Below, in pieces: positions 12,056-21,629 of a DNA stretch of 64,000 nt; the stretch's first letter is position 1, and the number at the start of each line of letters is the position of its first letter. The notes below the pieces were generated by a model. It made no database searches, was not told where the DNA came from, and saw only the letters and a program-made list of their open reading frames with translations. A program made the translations under genes and the position numbers. The DNA comes from Colwellia sp. MB02u-6. Lineage in GTDB: Bacteria; Pseudomonadota; Gammaproteobacteria; Enterobacterales; Alteromonadaceae. The DNA lies in NCBI RefSeq assembly GCF_014077095.1, contig NZ_JACGVG010000035.1:434001-498000 (forward strand), in the 5' to 3' direction.

Positions 12056-12901
12056 ATGACGAGATGGATGCAAGGTAACTCATTTAGCGCTAATAACCTA
12101 CTAACGCTAATAATGATATTAGCGTTAGTAGGCTGTTCTAACCGCAGTAAACCTGCACCAGTTGTTGACGTACAAGGCTCTCTTCCTCTTAGTCAAAGAC
12201 TTAAGAGCAGCGTTAGTGGCACTGAATATATAGTGAAAAAAGGTGAAACCTTATACTCAATAGCATGGCGTGCAGATATTGATATTCGTACCTTAGCAAG
12301 TATCAATAATATTAAAGCGCCATACCAGATCTATCCACAACAAAAATTAATGTTAACAAAAGGTAACAATAATGTTAACTTAAGAGGCCAGGAACGAAAG
12401 GGCGTTAATACATCAAAACAAAAAGTTATAAAAAAACCTATTGCACAGAAGAAAAAGCAGGAGTATGGTAAAAATGTAGCTGATCAAAAAGTCAGCAAAA
12501 AAGTTCAGGCACACACGGGGTTTTCACAAAAAATTAGAAAGTGGTGGTGGCCTGCGAAAGGAAAAGTTATTCATAATTTTTCCTCCGCAAAACAAGGAAA
12601 TAAAGGAATCGACATTGCGGGACGACGCGGTGATTCGGTGAAAGCAACTGCAGATGGAAAGGTGGTTTATGCCGGTGATGCACTACAGGGATACGGCAAG
12701 TTAGTCATCGTTAAACATAACGAAGATTATCTCAGCGCTTATGCCCATAACGATCACATCCTAGTCAAAGAACAGCAAGTTGTAAAAGCCGGTCAAGTGA
12801 TTGCCAAAATGGGTGATACTGACGCTGAAAGAGTCATGCTTCATTTTGAAGTTCGCTTTCGTGGGAAATCAGTTAATCCTATGAAGTATTTGCCGAAATA
12901 A
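12056..12901 (+). CDS. nlpD: Lipoprotein NlpD (amidase activator)
   Basis: NlpD activates the AmiC amidase in the periplasm during cell separation. From ATG 12056 the product is 281 residues. A lipoprotein signal (helix then LVGC, Cys27) is followed by a LysM domain (about 57-100, YIVKKGETLYSIAWRADI), a basic linker, and a C-terminal LytM/M23 domain. That domain has NKGIDIAG instead of the catalytic His-bearing motif, so it is a degenerate, non-enzymatic peptidase fold, as known for NlpD. A longer frame upstream to 11999 overlaps yqaA and would precede the signal peptide with 19 extra residues, so 12056 is preferred. rpoS follows 85 bp downstream; its main promoter usually lies inside nlpD. 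Confidence 0.95.
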   Translation: MTRWMQGNSFSANNLLTLIMILALVGCSNRSKPAPVVDVQGSLPLSQRLKSSVSGTEYIVKKGETLYSIAWRADIDIRTLASINNIKAPYQIYPQQKLMLTKGNNNVNLRGQERKGVNTSKQKVIKKPIAQKKKQEYGKNVADQKVSKKVQAHTGFSQKIRKWWWPAKGKVIHNFSSAKQGNKGIDIAGRRGDSVKATADGKVVYAGDALQGYGKLVIVKHNEDYLSAYAHNDHILVKEQQVVKAGQVIAKMGDTDAERVMLHFEVRFRGKSVNPMKYLPK

Positions 12902-12986
12902 TAATAAAAATTTACCAATAATACCCCGAGGTTAATGTGAATAATTAGTCAGTAAATTTAGCTAATGCTAAACAGGAAGATATAAC

Positions 12987-13913
12987 ATGGGCATAAAAAA
13001 ACAAATAGAATGTTCTGATCTTGCAGTGAAAGAAAAGCCAAAAAGTACTGAGGTAGAAGTACCTGAAGAGAGCCCGTCTAATTTAGATGCAACACAAATA
13101 TATTTAAGTGAAATAGGATTTTCACCATTATTAACCGCCGAAGAAGAAGTTTACTTTTCTCGCCTTGCCCTAAAAGGTGATGAACGCTCTCGCAAACGCA
13201 TGATAGAAAGTAATCTTCGTTTAGTGGTAAAAATTGCTCGCCGTTATAACAATCGTGGCTTACCTTTATTAGATTTAATTGAAGAAGGTAACCTAGGCCT
13301 AATACGTGCTGTTGAAAAATTTGATCCGGAACGTGGTTTTAGATTTTCAACCTACGCGACTTGGTGGATTCGACAAACCATTGAACGCGCCATTATGAAC
13401 CAAACTCGTACTATTCGATTACCTATTCATGTGGTTAAAGAACTTAATATTTATTTACGCACAGCCCGTGAGTTAGTGCAAAAGCTTGACCATGAGCCAA
13501 CGGCTGAAGACATTGCTTTTGAGCTTAAGGTACCTGTGGAAAGTGTTAGTAAAATGCTGCGCTTGAACGAGCGTATTGCTTCAGTTGACTCGCCATTTGG
13601 CGGTGAAGGTGAAAAAGTTTTATTAGATGTTATTCCAGATGAAAAAGCTGGAGGTCCAGAAATAAAATTACAAACTAATGATATTAAACATAGCATTGTA
13701 GATTGGCTGAATGAACTTAACTCTAAACAACGAGAAGTACTAGCAAGAAGGTTTGGCTTGCTAGGCTATGAAGCCGCTACATTAGAAGATGTAGGTGTCG
13801 AAATAGGCTTAACACGCGAACGTGTGCGTCAAATTCAAGTTGAAGCATTAAAACGTCTGCGTGATATTTTAAGTCAACAAGACTTGTCAATTGAAGCGCT
13901 ATTTCAAGAATAG
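12987..13913 (+). CDS. rpoS: RNA polymerase sigma factor RpoS
   Basis: RpoS directs transcription in stationary phase and general stress. The 308-residue protein has a short acidic N-terminus, region 1.2 ([21 protein letters not shown]), region 2 ([57 protein letters not shown]), region 3 and a region 4 helix-turn-helix ([28 protein letters not shown]). It is slightly shorter than the 330-residue E. coli protein, mostly at the N-terminus. It ends the nlpD operon and is followed by a terminator. Confidence 0.97.
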   Translation: MGIKKQIECSDLAVKEKPKSTEVEVPEESPSNLDATQIYLSEIGFSPLLTAEEEVYFSRLALKGDERSRKRMIESNLRLVVKIARRYNNRGLPLLDLIEEGNLGLIRAVEKFDPERGFRFSTYATWWIRQTIERAIMNQTRTIRLPIHVVKELNIYLRTARELVQKLDHEPTAEDIAFELKVPVESVSKMLRLNERIASVDSPFGGEGEKVLLDVIPDEKAGGPEIKLQTNDIKHSIVDWLNELNSKQREVLARRFGLLGYEAATLEDVGVEIGLTRERVRQIQVEALKRLRDILSQQDLSIEALFQE

Positions 13914-13942
13914 TGCGATGGGCTCAAGTTTAGTGAATAAAT

Positions 13943-13968
13943 AAAAACCAGCGATTGCTGGTTTTTTT
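13943..13968 (+). terminator. Rho-independent terminator after rpoS
   Basis: Perfect stem ACCAGC / GCTGGT with loop GATT, preceded by A's and followed by seven T's, 30 bp past the rpoS stop. Confidence 0.9.
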
Positions 13969-14059
13969 AGGCTTACATTTTATGGATAATGTACCTGCCT
14001 ATAAATTTGTATCAGGAGCTCATTTTAAGACCAAACTACCATCTGTAGTGGTGATTTTT

Positions 14060-14233
14060 TGTAGGTCGAACTTTAGTCTGTTAACCGTTTAACGAGCAAT
14101 TAACTTTATAAGCGAGCAAATATTGGCAGCAAATATTTTTTGTAGGTTTGAGTGACCGTTCTGCTAGGTCGGTATTGATGTTGTCAGCGAGCACAGATTA
14201 TAAAGTCGACCTGCACTTTAATCTGTGTTCGCT
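14060..14233. repeat. Inverted-repeat element between rpoS and mutS
   Basis: The spacer between rpoS and the 3' end of mutS holds nested inverted repeats. Positions 14186-14206 (AGCGAGCACAGATTA plus TAAAGT) pair with 14215-14233 (ACTTTAATCTGTGTTCGCT) around an 8-base loop with the centre CGACCTGC. A second arm at 14060-14075 (TGTAGGTCGAACTTTA) pairs with 14201-14215 (TAAAGTCGACCTGCA). Such AGGTCGAC/CTTTAATCTG hairpins look like a dispersed miniature repeat, but only this locus is visible here. No T-tract is present, so it is not a simple terminator. Confidence 0.6.
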
Positions 14234-14266
14234 GCATAGGGATGCTAATGTAAATAGCCTTCTTTT

Positions 14267-16840
14267 TTAAATTAATTTTTTTAATTTATATAATAGATCT
14301 AAGGCCATTTTAGGGCTCAAGTCGTTGACCTCTATTGCACTTAGTTGTTCAACAATAGGATGTTGGCTATCCATAAAAGACAGTTGTTCAAAAGCTTGGG
14401 GAACAGCACTCATCACCGAAGGTGCTTGCATATTCTCCAGTTCAGCTAAGCGTTGTTTTGCCCGCACAATTACACTTTTTGGCACGCCAGCGAGTTGCGC
14501 CACCTGTAAACCAAAACTCTTACTTGCAGCACCTTCTTGCACTGTGTGCATAAAGACAATGCTGTCGCCATGTTCAACAGCGTCTAGATGAACATTCGCT
14601 AAAGTATCAATTTGTTCAGCTAGTAAGGTTAACTCAAAATAATGGCTAGCAAAAAGCGTAAAAGCTTTCGTTTTTATCGCTAGCATTTCAGCACAGGCCC
14701 AAGCCAGTGATAAGCCGTCATAAGTACTAGTGCCTCGACCAATTTCGTCTAACAATACTAAACTTTTATTGGTGGCATTATGCAAAATGTTAGCGGTTTC
14801 TGTCATTTCCACCATAAAAGTTGAACGACCACTGGCTAAGTCATCAGAAGCGCCAATACGGGTGAAAATTCTATCTACCATACCTATTTGAGCGGCACTT
14901 GCTGGTACATAACAGCCTATATGTGCCAGTAGTACAATTAACGCTGTTTGGCGCATATATGTAGATTTACCGCCCATGTTAGGGCCGGTAATAATCAACA
15001 TTTCTCGGCTGCTGTTTAGCACTACTGGGTTAGCAATAAAGGGCTCAGCGGTCATTTGTTCTACAACAGCATGCCGTCCAGCTTCAATATTAATACCACT
15101 GGCTTCTTGCAGTATAGGCTTAACATAATTTAAGCTTTCGGCCCGTTCGGCAAAAGTATTTAACACATCAATTTCAGATAGCGATTGCGCAAGTAGCTGC
15201 AATTTTTCTAACTCAGGTAATATTTGCTCAAATAACGCTTCATATAAGCGTTTTTCAAGGGCAAGAAATTTACTTTGCGCGGATAGCACTTTCTCTTCAT
15301 GTTGTTTTAATTCGTTAGTAATAAAGCGTTCGTTATTTTTTAAGGTTTGTCGGCGAATATAATCATCAGGTACATCAATGGCTGCGGTGCGACTCATTTC
15401 TATATAGAAACCATGGACCCTATTATAGCCAACTTTGAGTGATTGAATGCCGGTACGTTCTTTTTCGCGCGCTTCAAGTTGCGCTAAAAACTCGGTTGCA
15501 CCATCGCTTAAATCTCGCAGTACATCTAATTCGTCGTTATAACCTGGGGCGATAACGCCACCGTCTCGAATTAATACCGGTGGGTTCTCCACAAGAGCTC
15601 TTTCTAATAGTGCTTGTGTTGCCGGTATAGGCTGACACTGTTCAACCAATGCCGCTAAATGTGGTTGACTACAGCTAATCATAAGTGTTTGCAAATCAGG
15701 TAAATGCATTAAGGCATTGCGTAAACGTGCAAAGTCGCGCGGGCGAGCTGATCGCAAAGCAATACGGGAAACAATACGTTCAATGTCACCAAATGGCTTT
15801 AAGTTAGCGTTGAGTTCAAACGGTAAGTCTTGCTGTAATATTTCTTCAATCGCATTTTGACGATTATTTAGCGTATTTAGCTCGCGCAGTGGAAAGTGTA
15901 GCCAACGCTTTAGTAATCTAGAACCCATGGGGGTCGCGGCTTTATCAAGAATTGCGGCTAGGGTATTTTCATTACCACCTTGCAGGTTTTGGGTTAATTC
16001 CAAATTACGGCGAGTGGCGGCGTCAAGAATAACGGCAGTCGATGAGCTTTCACCAATGATAGCTCTAATATGCGGTAGTGCACTCCGCTGACTATCTTTA
16101 ACATATTGAAATAAACAACCGGCAGCAGCTATACCTAGTGGTTTATCTTCAACACCGAAGCCCGACAATGACTGAGTACCAAATTGTTTATTGAGTAAGG
16201 TTTTACTGGTGTCTAAATCAAACTCCCAATCAGGGCGTCGACGTAAACCTTTGCGTCCAGCAATAATACTCGTGGCGACTAATGATTCGGGATATAACAA
16301 TTCTGCTGGTGATAAACGTTGTAGCTCGGCTTGAACTTGCTCTTCAGTTTTAGGCTCAACCAGCACAAAACGGCCACTGGTCATATCTAAATAAGCGAGG
16401 CCAAAACCTTGTAGTGTTTGATAAACAGCAACAATCAAATTGTCTTGTCGGTCGCTAAGCAGCGCTTCATCACTCACTGTGCCAGGTGTAACCACACGTA
16501 CCACCTTTCGCTCTACCGGGCCTTTGCTAGTCGCCGGATCGCCAATTTGTTCACAAATAGCGACTGACTCACCTAATTTGACTAACTTAGCTAAATAGCC
16601 TTCCACCGCATGATAAGGCACACCAGCCATTGGTATAGCATTACCACCAGTTTTTCCACGTGCAGTTAATGATATATCAAGCAAATCAGATGCCTTTTTA
16701 GCATCATCAAAAAACAGTTCATAAAAATCCCCCATACGATAAAAAATTAAAATATTAGGAAATTCCGCTTTAATAGTCAGGTACTGACGCATCATAGGGG
16801 TGTGAGAGGAAAGGTCTGTTTCTTTTAAGGTCGCATTCAT
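14267..16840 (-). CDS. mutS: DNA mismatch repair protein MutS
   Basis: MutS recognises base mismatches and recruits MutL. The 857-residue protein is full length. The N-terminal mismatch-binding domain has [15 protein letters not shown] with the Phe-x-Glu wedge at Phe39/Glu41. The connector, lever and clamp domains follow. The C-terminal ABC-type ATPase shows Walker [16 protein letters not shown] (about 618-632), signature-like [16 protein letters not shown], Walker [14 protein letters not shown] and the FASHYFELT switch. It is convergent with rpoS across the inverted-repeat region. Between its start and recA lies mobile-element debris. Confidence 0.98.
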   Translation of the reverse strand: MNATLKETDLSSHTPMMRQYLTIKAEFPNILIFYRMGDFYELFFDDAKKASDLLDISLTARGKTGGNAIPMAGVPYHAVEGYLAKLVKLGESVAICEQIGDPATSKGPVERKVVRVVTPGTVSDEALLSDRQDNLIVAVYQTLQGFGLAYLDMTSGRFVLVEPKTEEQVQAELQRLSPAELLYPESLVATSIIAGRKGLRRRPDWEFDLDTSKTLLNKQFGTQSLSGFGVEDKPLGIAAAGCLFQYVKDSQRSALPHIRAIIGESSSTAVILDAATRRNLELTQNLQGGNENTLAAILDKAATPMGSRLLKRWLHFPLRELNTLNNRQNAIEEILQQDLPFELNANLKPFGDIERIVSRIALRSARPRDFARLRNALMHLPDLQTLMISCSQPHLAALVEQCQPIPATQALLERALVENPPVLIRDGGVIAPGYNDELDVLRDLSDGATEFLAQLEAREKERTGIQSLKVGYNRVHGFYIEMSRTAAIDVPDDYIRRQTLKNNERFITNELKQHEEKVLSAQSKFLALEKRLYEALFEQILPELEKLQLLAQSLSEIDVLNTFAERAESLNYVKPILQEASGINIEAGRHAVVEQMTAEPFIANPVVLNSSREMLIITGPNMGGKSTYMRQTALIVLLAHIGCYVPASAAQIGMVDRIFTRIGASDDLASGRSTFMVEMTETANILHNATNKSLVLLDEIGRGTSTYDGLSLAWACAEMLAIKTKAFTLFASHYFELTLLAEQIDTLANVHLDAVEHGDSIVFMHTVQEGAASKSFGLQVAQLAGVPKSVIVRAKQRLAELENMQAPSVMSAVPQAFEQLSFMDSQHPIVEQLSAIEVNDLSPKMALDLLYKLKKLI

Positions 16841-17050
16841 ACTAGTTCATAATCTCTTTATCTTCTTTAAGCCTCTTTAGATAATGGGCTTCGCTATTTT
16901 ATTATGTGCTTTTGTTGTTTTTGCTTAGCTCAAACTAAATCTGTGAATTAAGTGGATCTAGTATGATTTTTTGTATGGTATTATTTTAAATGACTTTAGT
17001 GAGGTTCCTATACCGCCTCAAAGCCTAACCAAATGCTATTTGAGGTAACC

Positions 17051-17188
17051 ATGGCTAAAACTAATTCTACAGCAATTAATGCACTTGCGGCAAAGCGTTT
17101 TAAATACAATGCTGAAACAGGAAAGAAACCTTCATTGCTTGCTGATACTCCTCCACATTCAGGTCTTTGGTTACTTGTCATGGTTTAA
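17051..17188 (+). pseudogene. Possible integrase N-terminal fragment
   Basis: A 45-residue frame starting at ATG 17051, after a ribosome-site-like GAGGTAACC. Its sequence begins MAKTNSTAINALAAKRFKYN and ends SGLWLLVMV before TAA. This resembles the arm-binding N-terminus of tyrosine integrases, where a Gly-Leu-x-Leu-x-Val-Met strand precedes a Ser-Gly-x-Lys turn. The frame stops exactly there. No downstream catalytic domain is seen; the next 50 bp lead into IS3-type debris. Assignment is tentative. Confidence 0.35.
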
Positions 17189-17240
17189 TGAAACTGTAAG
17201 GATTTATAGCTTAAAATAAGTAAAATCTTAAAGGTATTCA

Positions 17241-17549
17241 AATGACCAGAAAAACAAAAATTAGTGACAGTCCTAATCAAAAGCTAGAAGATGCTAAATT
17301 AATGGTAGAGGAAAACTATTTCAACAAAAAACACAAGATATCACAGGCATTCATGCCACATCGATTGCTCGCTGTAAAAGGCAATACTTAGCTGAATTAT
17401 CCGGTCATACTCCTCAAAATTCTAATGCGATCACCCTTGACCAACAACGATTCCAATTATTAGAGAAGTAATTAAAACAATCACAAAGAGATAATAAAAT
17501 ATTAAAAAAAGCGGCGGCTTTCTTCATACGCGACAATTCAAATTTGAAT
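17241..17549 (+). pseudogene. IS3-family OrfA (transposase helix-turn-helix part), degenerate
   Basis: ATG 17241 opens MTRKTKISDSPNQKLEDAKLMVEENY, in the style of the IS3-family OrfA N-terminus. The frame breaks at about 17390. In another frame the C-terminal part continues as AELSGHTPQNSNAITLDQQ and, past an in-frame TAA near 17470, LKQSQRDNKILKKAAAFFIRDN, which matches the leucine-zipper end of OrfA (…ENxILKKATAFF). At least one frameshift and one internal stop are present, so it is dead. Confidence 0.8.
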
Positions 17550-18045
17550 TGATCAGAGAGATAAAGAAAGCAGATCCTCAATATAAAATGAATGAATTGT
17601 GTCAAGCCTTTGATGTCAGCATAAGCTGTTATTATTACCATCTCATAACGGCTAATGTAGCGAAAAAAAACCTCATGATCTTAATTAGTCATATCTCAAT
17701 TGATTCTGGTAATACCCATGAAAAACGTCTTGTTCATGCAGAATTAATTAAACTTGGTCATGTGATAGTCGTACATAAAACGCGTACGTCGATGAAGAAA
17801 CTGAATATAAAGGCCATAAGACCTAAGAAGCGGCATAACTATCTAAGTTTAGGTGATGAGCACAAATATGCAGCTCATTTACTTAAATGTCACTTTACCC
17901 CTGACCCAATCAATACGCATGAGTGGGTGATAGGAAAGGTCTTTTGTTACTATTGTCATTGAACTGCCGTAACTAAAATTGATGAAGGTATTAAAGGCAT
18001 AGATTTTGCCATAATGCAGGCGATCAAATCTTTCTATTTTTGAGA
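17549..18045 (+). pseudogene. IS3-family OrfB transposase, truncated
   Basis: Follows OrfA as in IS3 elements. The frame 17549-17962 gives IREIKKADPQYKMNELCQAFDVSISCYYYH, which matches the OrfB N-terminus. A later part, HLLKCHFTPDPINTHEWVIGKV, matches the region just before the first catalytic Asp of the DDE domain (normally NTxWVxDITY); here Asp-Ile-Thr is replaced and the frame stops at 17962. Traces continue to about 18045 (KIDEGIKGIDFAIMQAIKSFYF). The catalytic core is missing, so the element cannot move. No clear terminal inverted repeats were found. Confidence 0.8.
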
Positions 18046-18225
18046 AAAGTCATCAGTTAAGTTAATCACATAAAACCACTTTGTAACGACTAATAACTGT
18101 ATTAGTAACTTTTTAAATAAAAAATAAATAAAGTTACTTTTATGGATAAACTTCTTTTTTATCAATGATTAATATCTATAAGTTATTTTATTTTCGTATG
18201 TAAAAAAAATAATTTAATAAAAACC

Positions 18226-18253
18226 TTGATACTGTACGACCATACAGTATACT
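18226..18253 (+). promoter_or_regulatory. recA promoter with LexA operator in the spacer
   Basis: A sigma-70-type promoter reads TTGATA (18226-18231), 16-bp spacer, TATACT (18248-18253). The spacer is exactly the LexA (SOS) box CTGTACGACCATACAG at 18232-18247, matching the CTGT-N8-ACAG consensus, and flanked by TA on both sides. LexA bound here would block RNA polymerase directly. It lies about 50 bp before the recA start. Confidence 0.9.
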
Positions 18254-18301
18254 TGTTTCATTAAAACGAATTAAGCACCTAAACCCCTCGTGGAGTAGTA
18301 A

Positions 18302-19372
18302 ATGGACGATAACAAAGAAAAAGCATTATCAGCTGCCTTAAGCCAAATCGAACGTCAATTTGGTAAAGGTTCCATCATGAAGTTAGGTGACAATAACACC
18401 ATGGACGTTGAAACAATTTCTACCGGTTCATTAGGATTAGATATTGCTTTAGGTGCTGGTGGCTTACCTCTAGGTCGTGTTGTTGAGATTTATGGTCCAG
18501 AGTCAAGTGGTAAAACAACGCTGACACTTGAAGTTATTGCTGAAGCACAACGTAATGGTAAAATTTGTGCATTTGTTGATGCTGAGCATGCACTTGACCC
18601 TGTCTATGCGGCAAAATTGGGCGTAGATATTAACGAACTATTGGTTTCTCAACCGGATACGGGTGAGCAAGCGCTTGAAATTTGTGACATGTTAACTCGT
18701 TCAGGTGCTATTGATATTATTGTAGTCGACTCGGTGGCTGCGTTAACACCAAAAGCTGAGATTGAAGGCGATATGGGTGATTCACACATGGGCTTGCAAG
18801 CTCGTATGTTATCGCAAGCCATGCGTAAATTAACGGGTAATTTGAAAAAATCAAATACCATGATTATTTTTATCAACCAAATTCGTATGAAAATTGGTGT
18901 AATGTTTGGCTCTCCAGAAACCACAACAGGTGGTAATGCCTTAAAATTTTATGCTTCTGTGCGTTTAGATATACGCCGTATTGGCGCCGTTAAAAATGGT
19001 GACGAAATTATTGGTAACGAAACACGTGTTAAAGTGGTTAAAAATAAAATAGCGCCACCTTTTAAGCAAGCTGAGTTTCAAATTCTATATGGTGAAGGTA
19101 TTAATAGTTTAGGTGAGTTAGTTGACCTTGGCGTTAAAAATGAAATGGTTGAAAAAGCCGGCGCTTGGTATAGTTATAAAGGCGATAAAATTGGTCAAGG
19201 TAAAGCAAATGCAGCTAAATACTTGAAAGATAATCCTAAAATAGCAAAAGAAATTGATACACGTTTACGTGAAGCGCTACTATCAAAAAATAAACTACCA
19301 GAAGCAGCTGAAACAGATAAACCCGCTAAAGCAGCTAAAGCAACTAAAGCCACTGAAGCATTAGTTAAATAA
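18302..19372 (+). CDS. recA: Recombinase RecA
   Basis: RecA forms filaments on single-stranded DNA for homologous recombination and triggers LexA self-cleavage. The 356-residue protein has Walker [23 protein letters not shown], the L1/L2 DNA-binding loops ([40 protein letters not shown]) and the QIRMK segment. The C-terminal tail is unusual: [21 protein letters not shown] is Ala/Lys/Thr-rich rather than the acidic tail of E. coli RecA. Ribosome site GTGGAG is 9 bases upstream. No recX follows; a terminator does. Confidence 0.98.
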   Translation: MDDNKEKALSAALSQIERQFGKGSIMKLGDNNTMDVETISTGSLGLDIALGAGGLPLGRVVEIYGPESSGKTTLTLEVIAEAQRNGKICAFVDAEHALDPVYAAKLGVDINELLVSQPDTGEQALEICDMLTRSGAIDIIVVDSVAALTPKAEIEGDMGDSHMGLQARMLSQAMRKLTGNLKKSNTMIIFINQIRMKIGVMFGSPETTTGGNALKFYASVRLDIRRIGAVKNGDEIIGNETRVKVVKNKIAPPFKQAEFQILYGEGINSLGELVDLGVKNEMVEKAGAWYSYKGDKIGQGKANAAKYLKDNPKIAKEIDTRLREALLSKNKLPEAAETDKPAKAAKATKATEALVK

Positions 19373-19397
19373 TTATTAGTGAGTTTTACTTTTAATG

Positions 19398-19426
19398 AAA
19401 AAGCCACTGTAAAGTGGCTTTTTTTT
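19398..19426 (+). terminator. Rho-independent terminator after recA
   Basis: Stem AAGCCACT / AGTGGCTT with a short GTAA loop, flanked by A's and a run of eight T's, 25 bp past the recA stop. Confidence 0.9.
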
Positions 19427-19688
19427 AATATAAAAAGCGCTATATGATCAGAAAACTACCGATTTTCAGCAGCTTGTTAACTGTTCCAGTATTACTCTAA
19501 TGGCATGTTTTCAACTAAACATATAGCTGCACGGCGTATGTATTTACGTGTCAGTCGATGTTAAAAGCTACGATTTTGAACGATACACTGAGTAAACAGA
19601 TACTAATTCGACGTTTTTTAAGTTTGCCTAACTTGTTATAATAAATTAAAGACTCGTGACCAGTTCCCAATAACTTTAAGGTTTACCA

Positions 19689-20789
19689 TTGCTTAATAAT
19701 CACTCTCATTACTCCCTGCTTGAACATTACTTAAATCATTGCGAAAAACTTGACTGGGTAATTGCCACTATAGTAAATAAAGCAGGCTCAAGTTATCGCT
19801 CACCTGGTGCTATTATGTTGGTTAATAGCGTGGGACAATCGCTTGGGTTAGTCAGTGGAGGCTGCTTAGAAGCCAATATTGTTTTACATGCAAAAAAAGT
19901 ATTTGATAGCAAGCAAGCTCATTACGTTGTATACGACATGCTAGAAGAAGATGGCTATGCAGCAGAGCTAGGCGTAGGCTGCAAAGGTAAAATAGGCGTA
20001 TTATTACAATATGTCACCGCTGCACATCAAGTATTATTTGCCAAGCTTTTTAAGCGTATGCAAGAGGGTCAGGCAAGCTATTTACAGCAAACATTTTTAA
20101 CTGATGAATCAACACCGCAGGCGTTAAATAATATCAGTTTATTTGATAATGTTGGCCAGTTATTAACAACAACAGCTCAGGGGCAAGAAAACGTTAAGCA
20201 TGATGCCCTAGTGCAAATGATAAAACAGGAAACAGCGCACAGCAATATTACTATTGGCCAAGATCAACGGTCGATAACCAAAATATCTGCACCGACTAAT
20301 TTATGGGTTTTTGGTGGGGGCTCAGATGCTATTCCTTTAGTGTCAATGGCGGCGCAGATGGGCTGGCGGGTAACCGTTGTTGATCATCGCTCTAGCTATG
20401 CCCGCAGCAGCAGCTTTAAGCAGGCCTCAGAGATTTTTAGAATTCATCCAAACGACTTTTCTCAAATGGCGCAATTTCGTCAACTTGATGCCGCCGTGTT
20501 GATGACACACAATTTGAATTTGGACGCTGCTTGGTTAAGTTTGCTGCATGAAAATAATGTTGCAAAATATATTGGTTTATTAGGCCCGACTGAACGAAGA
20601 GGTAATGTTGAAACACTAGCTAATATTGAAGATAGATCTTGGTTAATGCGTCATGTTAATGGCCCTGTTGGCCTTGATATTGGTGGTGAGCTGCCCGAGT
20701 CGATTGCCTTGTCTATTTTGGCGCAATGTCATAGTGTTTTGCATCATCGCAGCGGTTTAGCCTTGTCAGGTAAATTTATTAACACTTAA
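19689..20789 (+). CDS. XdhC/CoxI family protein
   Basis: XdhC-family proteins act in maturation of molybdenum hydroxylases such as xanthine dehydrogenase, by binding and inserting the molybdenum cofactor. The 366-residue product has the N-terminal XdhC_CoxI domain (WVIATIVNKAGSSYRSPGAIML, LGLVSGGCLEANI, LGVGCKGKIGVLL) and a C-terminal Rossmann domain (LWVFGGGSDAIPLVSMAAQMG, VVDHRSSYA, YIGLLGP). The start is TTG 19689, with TAAGG upstream; no in-frame ATG sits near the conserved start. No molybdenum hydroxylase genes are nearby, so the partner enzyme must be encoded elsewhere. Confidence 0.88.
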   Translation: MLNNHSHYSLLEHYLNHCEKLDWVIATIVNKAGSSYRSPGAIMLVNSVGQSLGLVSGGCLEANIVLHAKKVFDSKQAHYVVYDMLEEDGYAAELGVGCKGKIGVLLQYVTAAHQVLFAKLFKRMQEGQASYLQQTFLTDESTPQALNNISLFDNVGQLLTTTAQGQENVKHDALVQMIKQETAHSNITIGQDQRSITKISAPTNLWVFGGGSDAIPLVSMAAQMGWRVTVVDHRSSYARSSSFKQASEIFRIHPNDFSQMAQFRQLDAAVLMTHNLNLDAAWLSLLHENNVAKYIGLLGPTERRGNVETLANIEDRSWLMRHVNGPVGLDIGGELPESIALSILAQCHSVLHHRSGLALSGKFINT

Positions 20790-20908
20790 GCTGATCTATA
20801 TATAAGCTCATTTTATATTGGCTTTATATTAAGGCTTAATGGTTAATTCATTCAGACTAGACTAAGTTACTGGTAAGCAATTGCCCTGTCGTATGTCATG
20901 AGGAAAAT

Positions 20909-21367
20909 ATGTATTTATCTCAACTATCGGATGAAAACTTAACTTAACTGATGTCGTGGTTTTCGACCGAAGCAGCACTAAGTATTTGGTCAGGAGCTAA
21001 TTTTAGTTTCCCATTTGACTTTAATTCTTTTAAGAGTGATTTGAAATTAGAGTCTTTGCCGTCATTTGCCTTACTTTCTGCGCAAGCAGAGTTGTTAGGG
21101 TTTGGGCAGTATTATTTAAGACTAGGTAAGTGCCATCTTTGCCGGTTGGTGATTAACCCTATCTTTCGTGGTCAAGGTATTGCCGCACATTTAATTCAGC
21201 AATTAAGTGTTAGAGGAAAAGCTGATTTAAACGCCAATTCATCTTCATTATTTGTTGTGCAAAATAATGGCAGTGCAATTAAAACCTATGAAAAAAGTGG
21301 ATTTACTGTTGCTTGCTACCCTGAAAAAATAACCGTGAAAGATTGCTTATATATGGTTAATGATTAG
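20909..21367 (+). pseudogene. GNAT family N-acetyltransferase with internal stop
   Basis: ATG 20909 has a good ribosome site (GAGGAAA) and begins MYLSQLSDENLT, then hits TAA at 20945-20947, then continues in the same frame LMSWFSTEAALSIWSG, the normal N-terminus of a GNAT fold. Changing that TAA to CAA (Gln) would restore a 152-residue acetyltransferase. Downstream, LVINPIFRGQGIAAHLIQQL is the acetyl-CoA-binding motif and FVVQNNGSAIKTYEKSGFTV the C-terminal motif, both intact. A 138-residue product could restart at ATG 20951, two codons after the stop, but would lack the first beta strand. Recent nonsense mutation, reinitiation, or a sequencing error are all possible. Confidence 0.75.
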
Positions 21368-21629
21368 CTGTATTTGAAATATAAATAGCGCTAGGTACAA
21401 CATAGTCAGTTTGATTGTTGAGTACTCAATATATCGGCGTTTTGTACATCAACTTAACCAAGGTTAGTTATTGGCCATCGTTCTATTCTGTTATATGCTC
21501 TACAATTCAATCCAAGCTAGTGCTAATGAATGTTTTTGTAATGCCGCTACATGCTAGCCTTGCTAAAAATGTTCAAATAGCGATAATAGCGGCGCCTTTA
21601 TTTCATTACCTTTAGCGATATTACTGACT

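Noticed and set aside
12056-12901. NlpD as a missing-active-site anomaly
   Set aside because: Loss of the catalytic His is normal for NlpD, which activates an amidase instead of cutting peptidoglycan.
17414-17641. Minus-strand ORF across the IS3 remnant
   Set aside because: It is the antisense of OrfA/OrfB debris.
21415-21615. 66-residue ORF before rsuA
   Set aside because: No ribosome site and irregular composition; probably chance.
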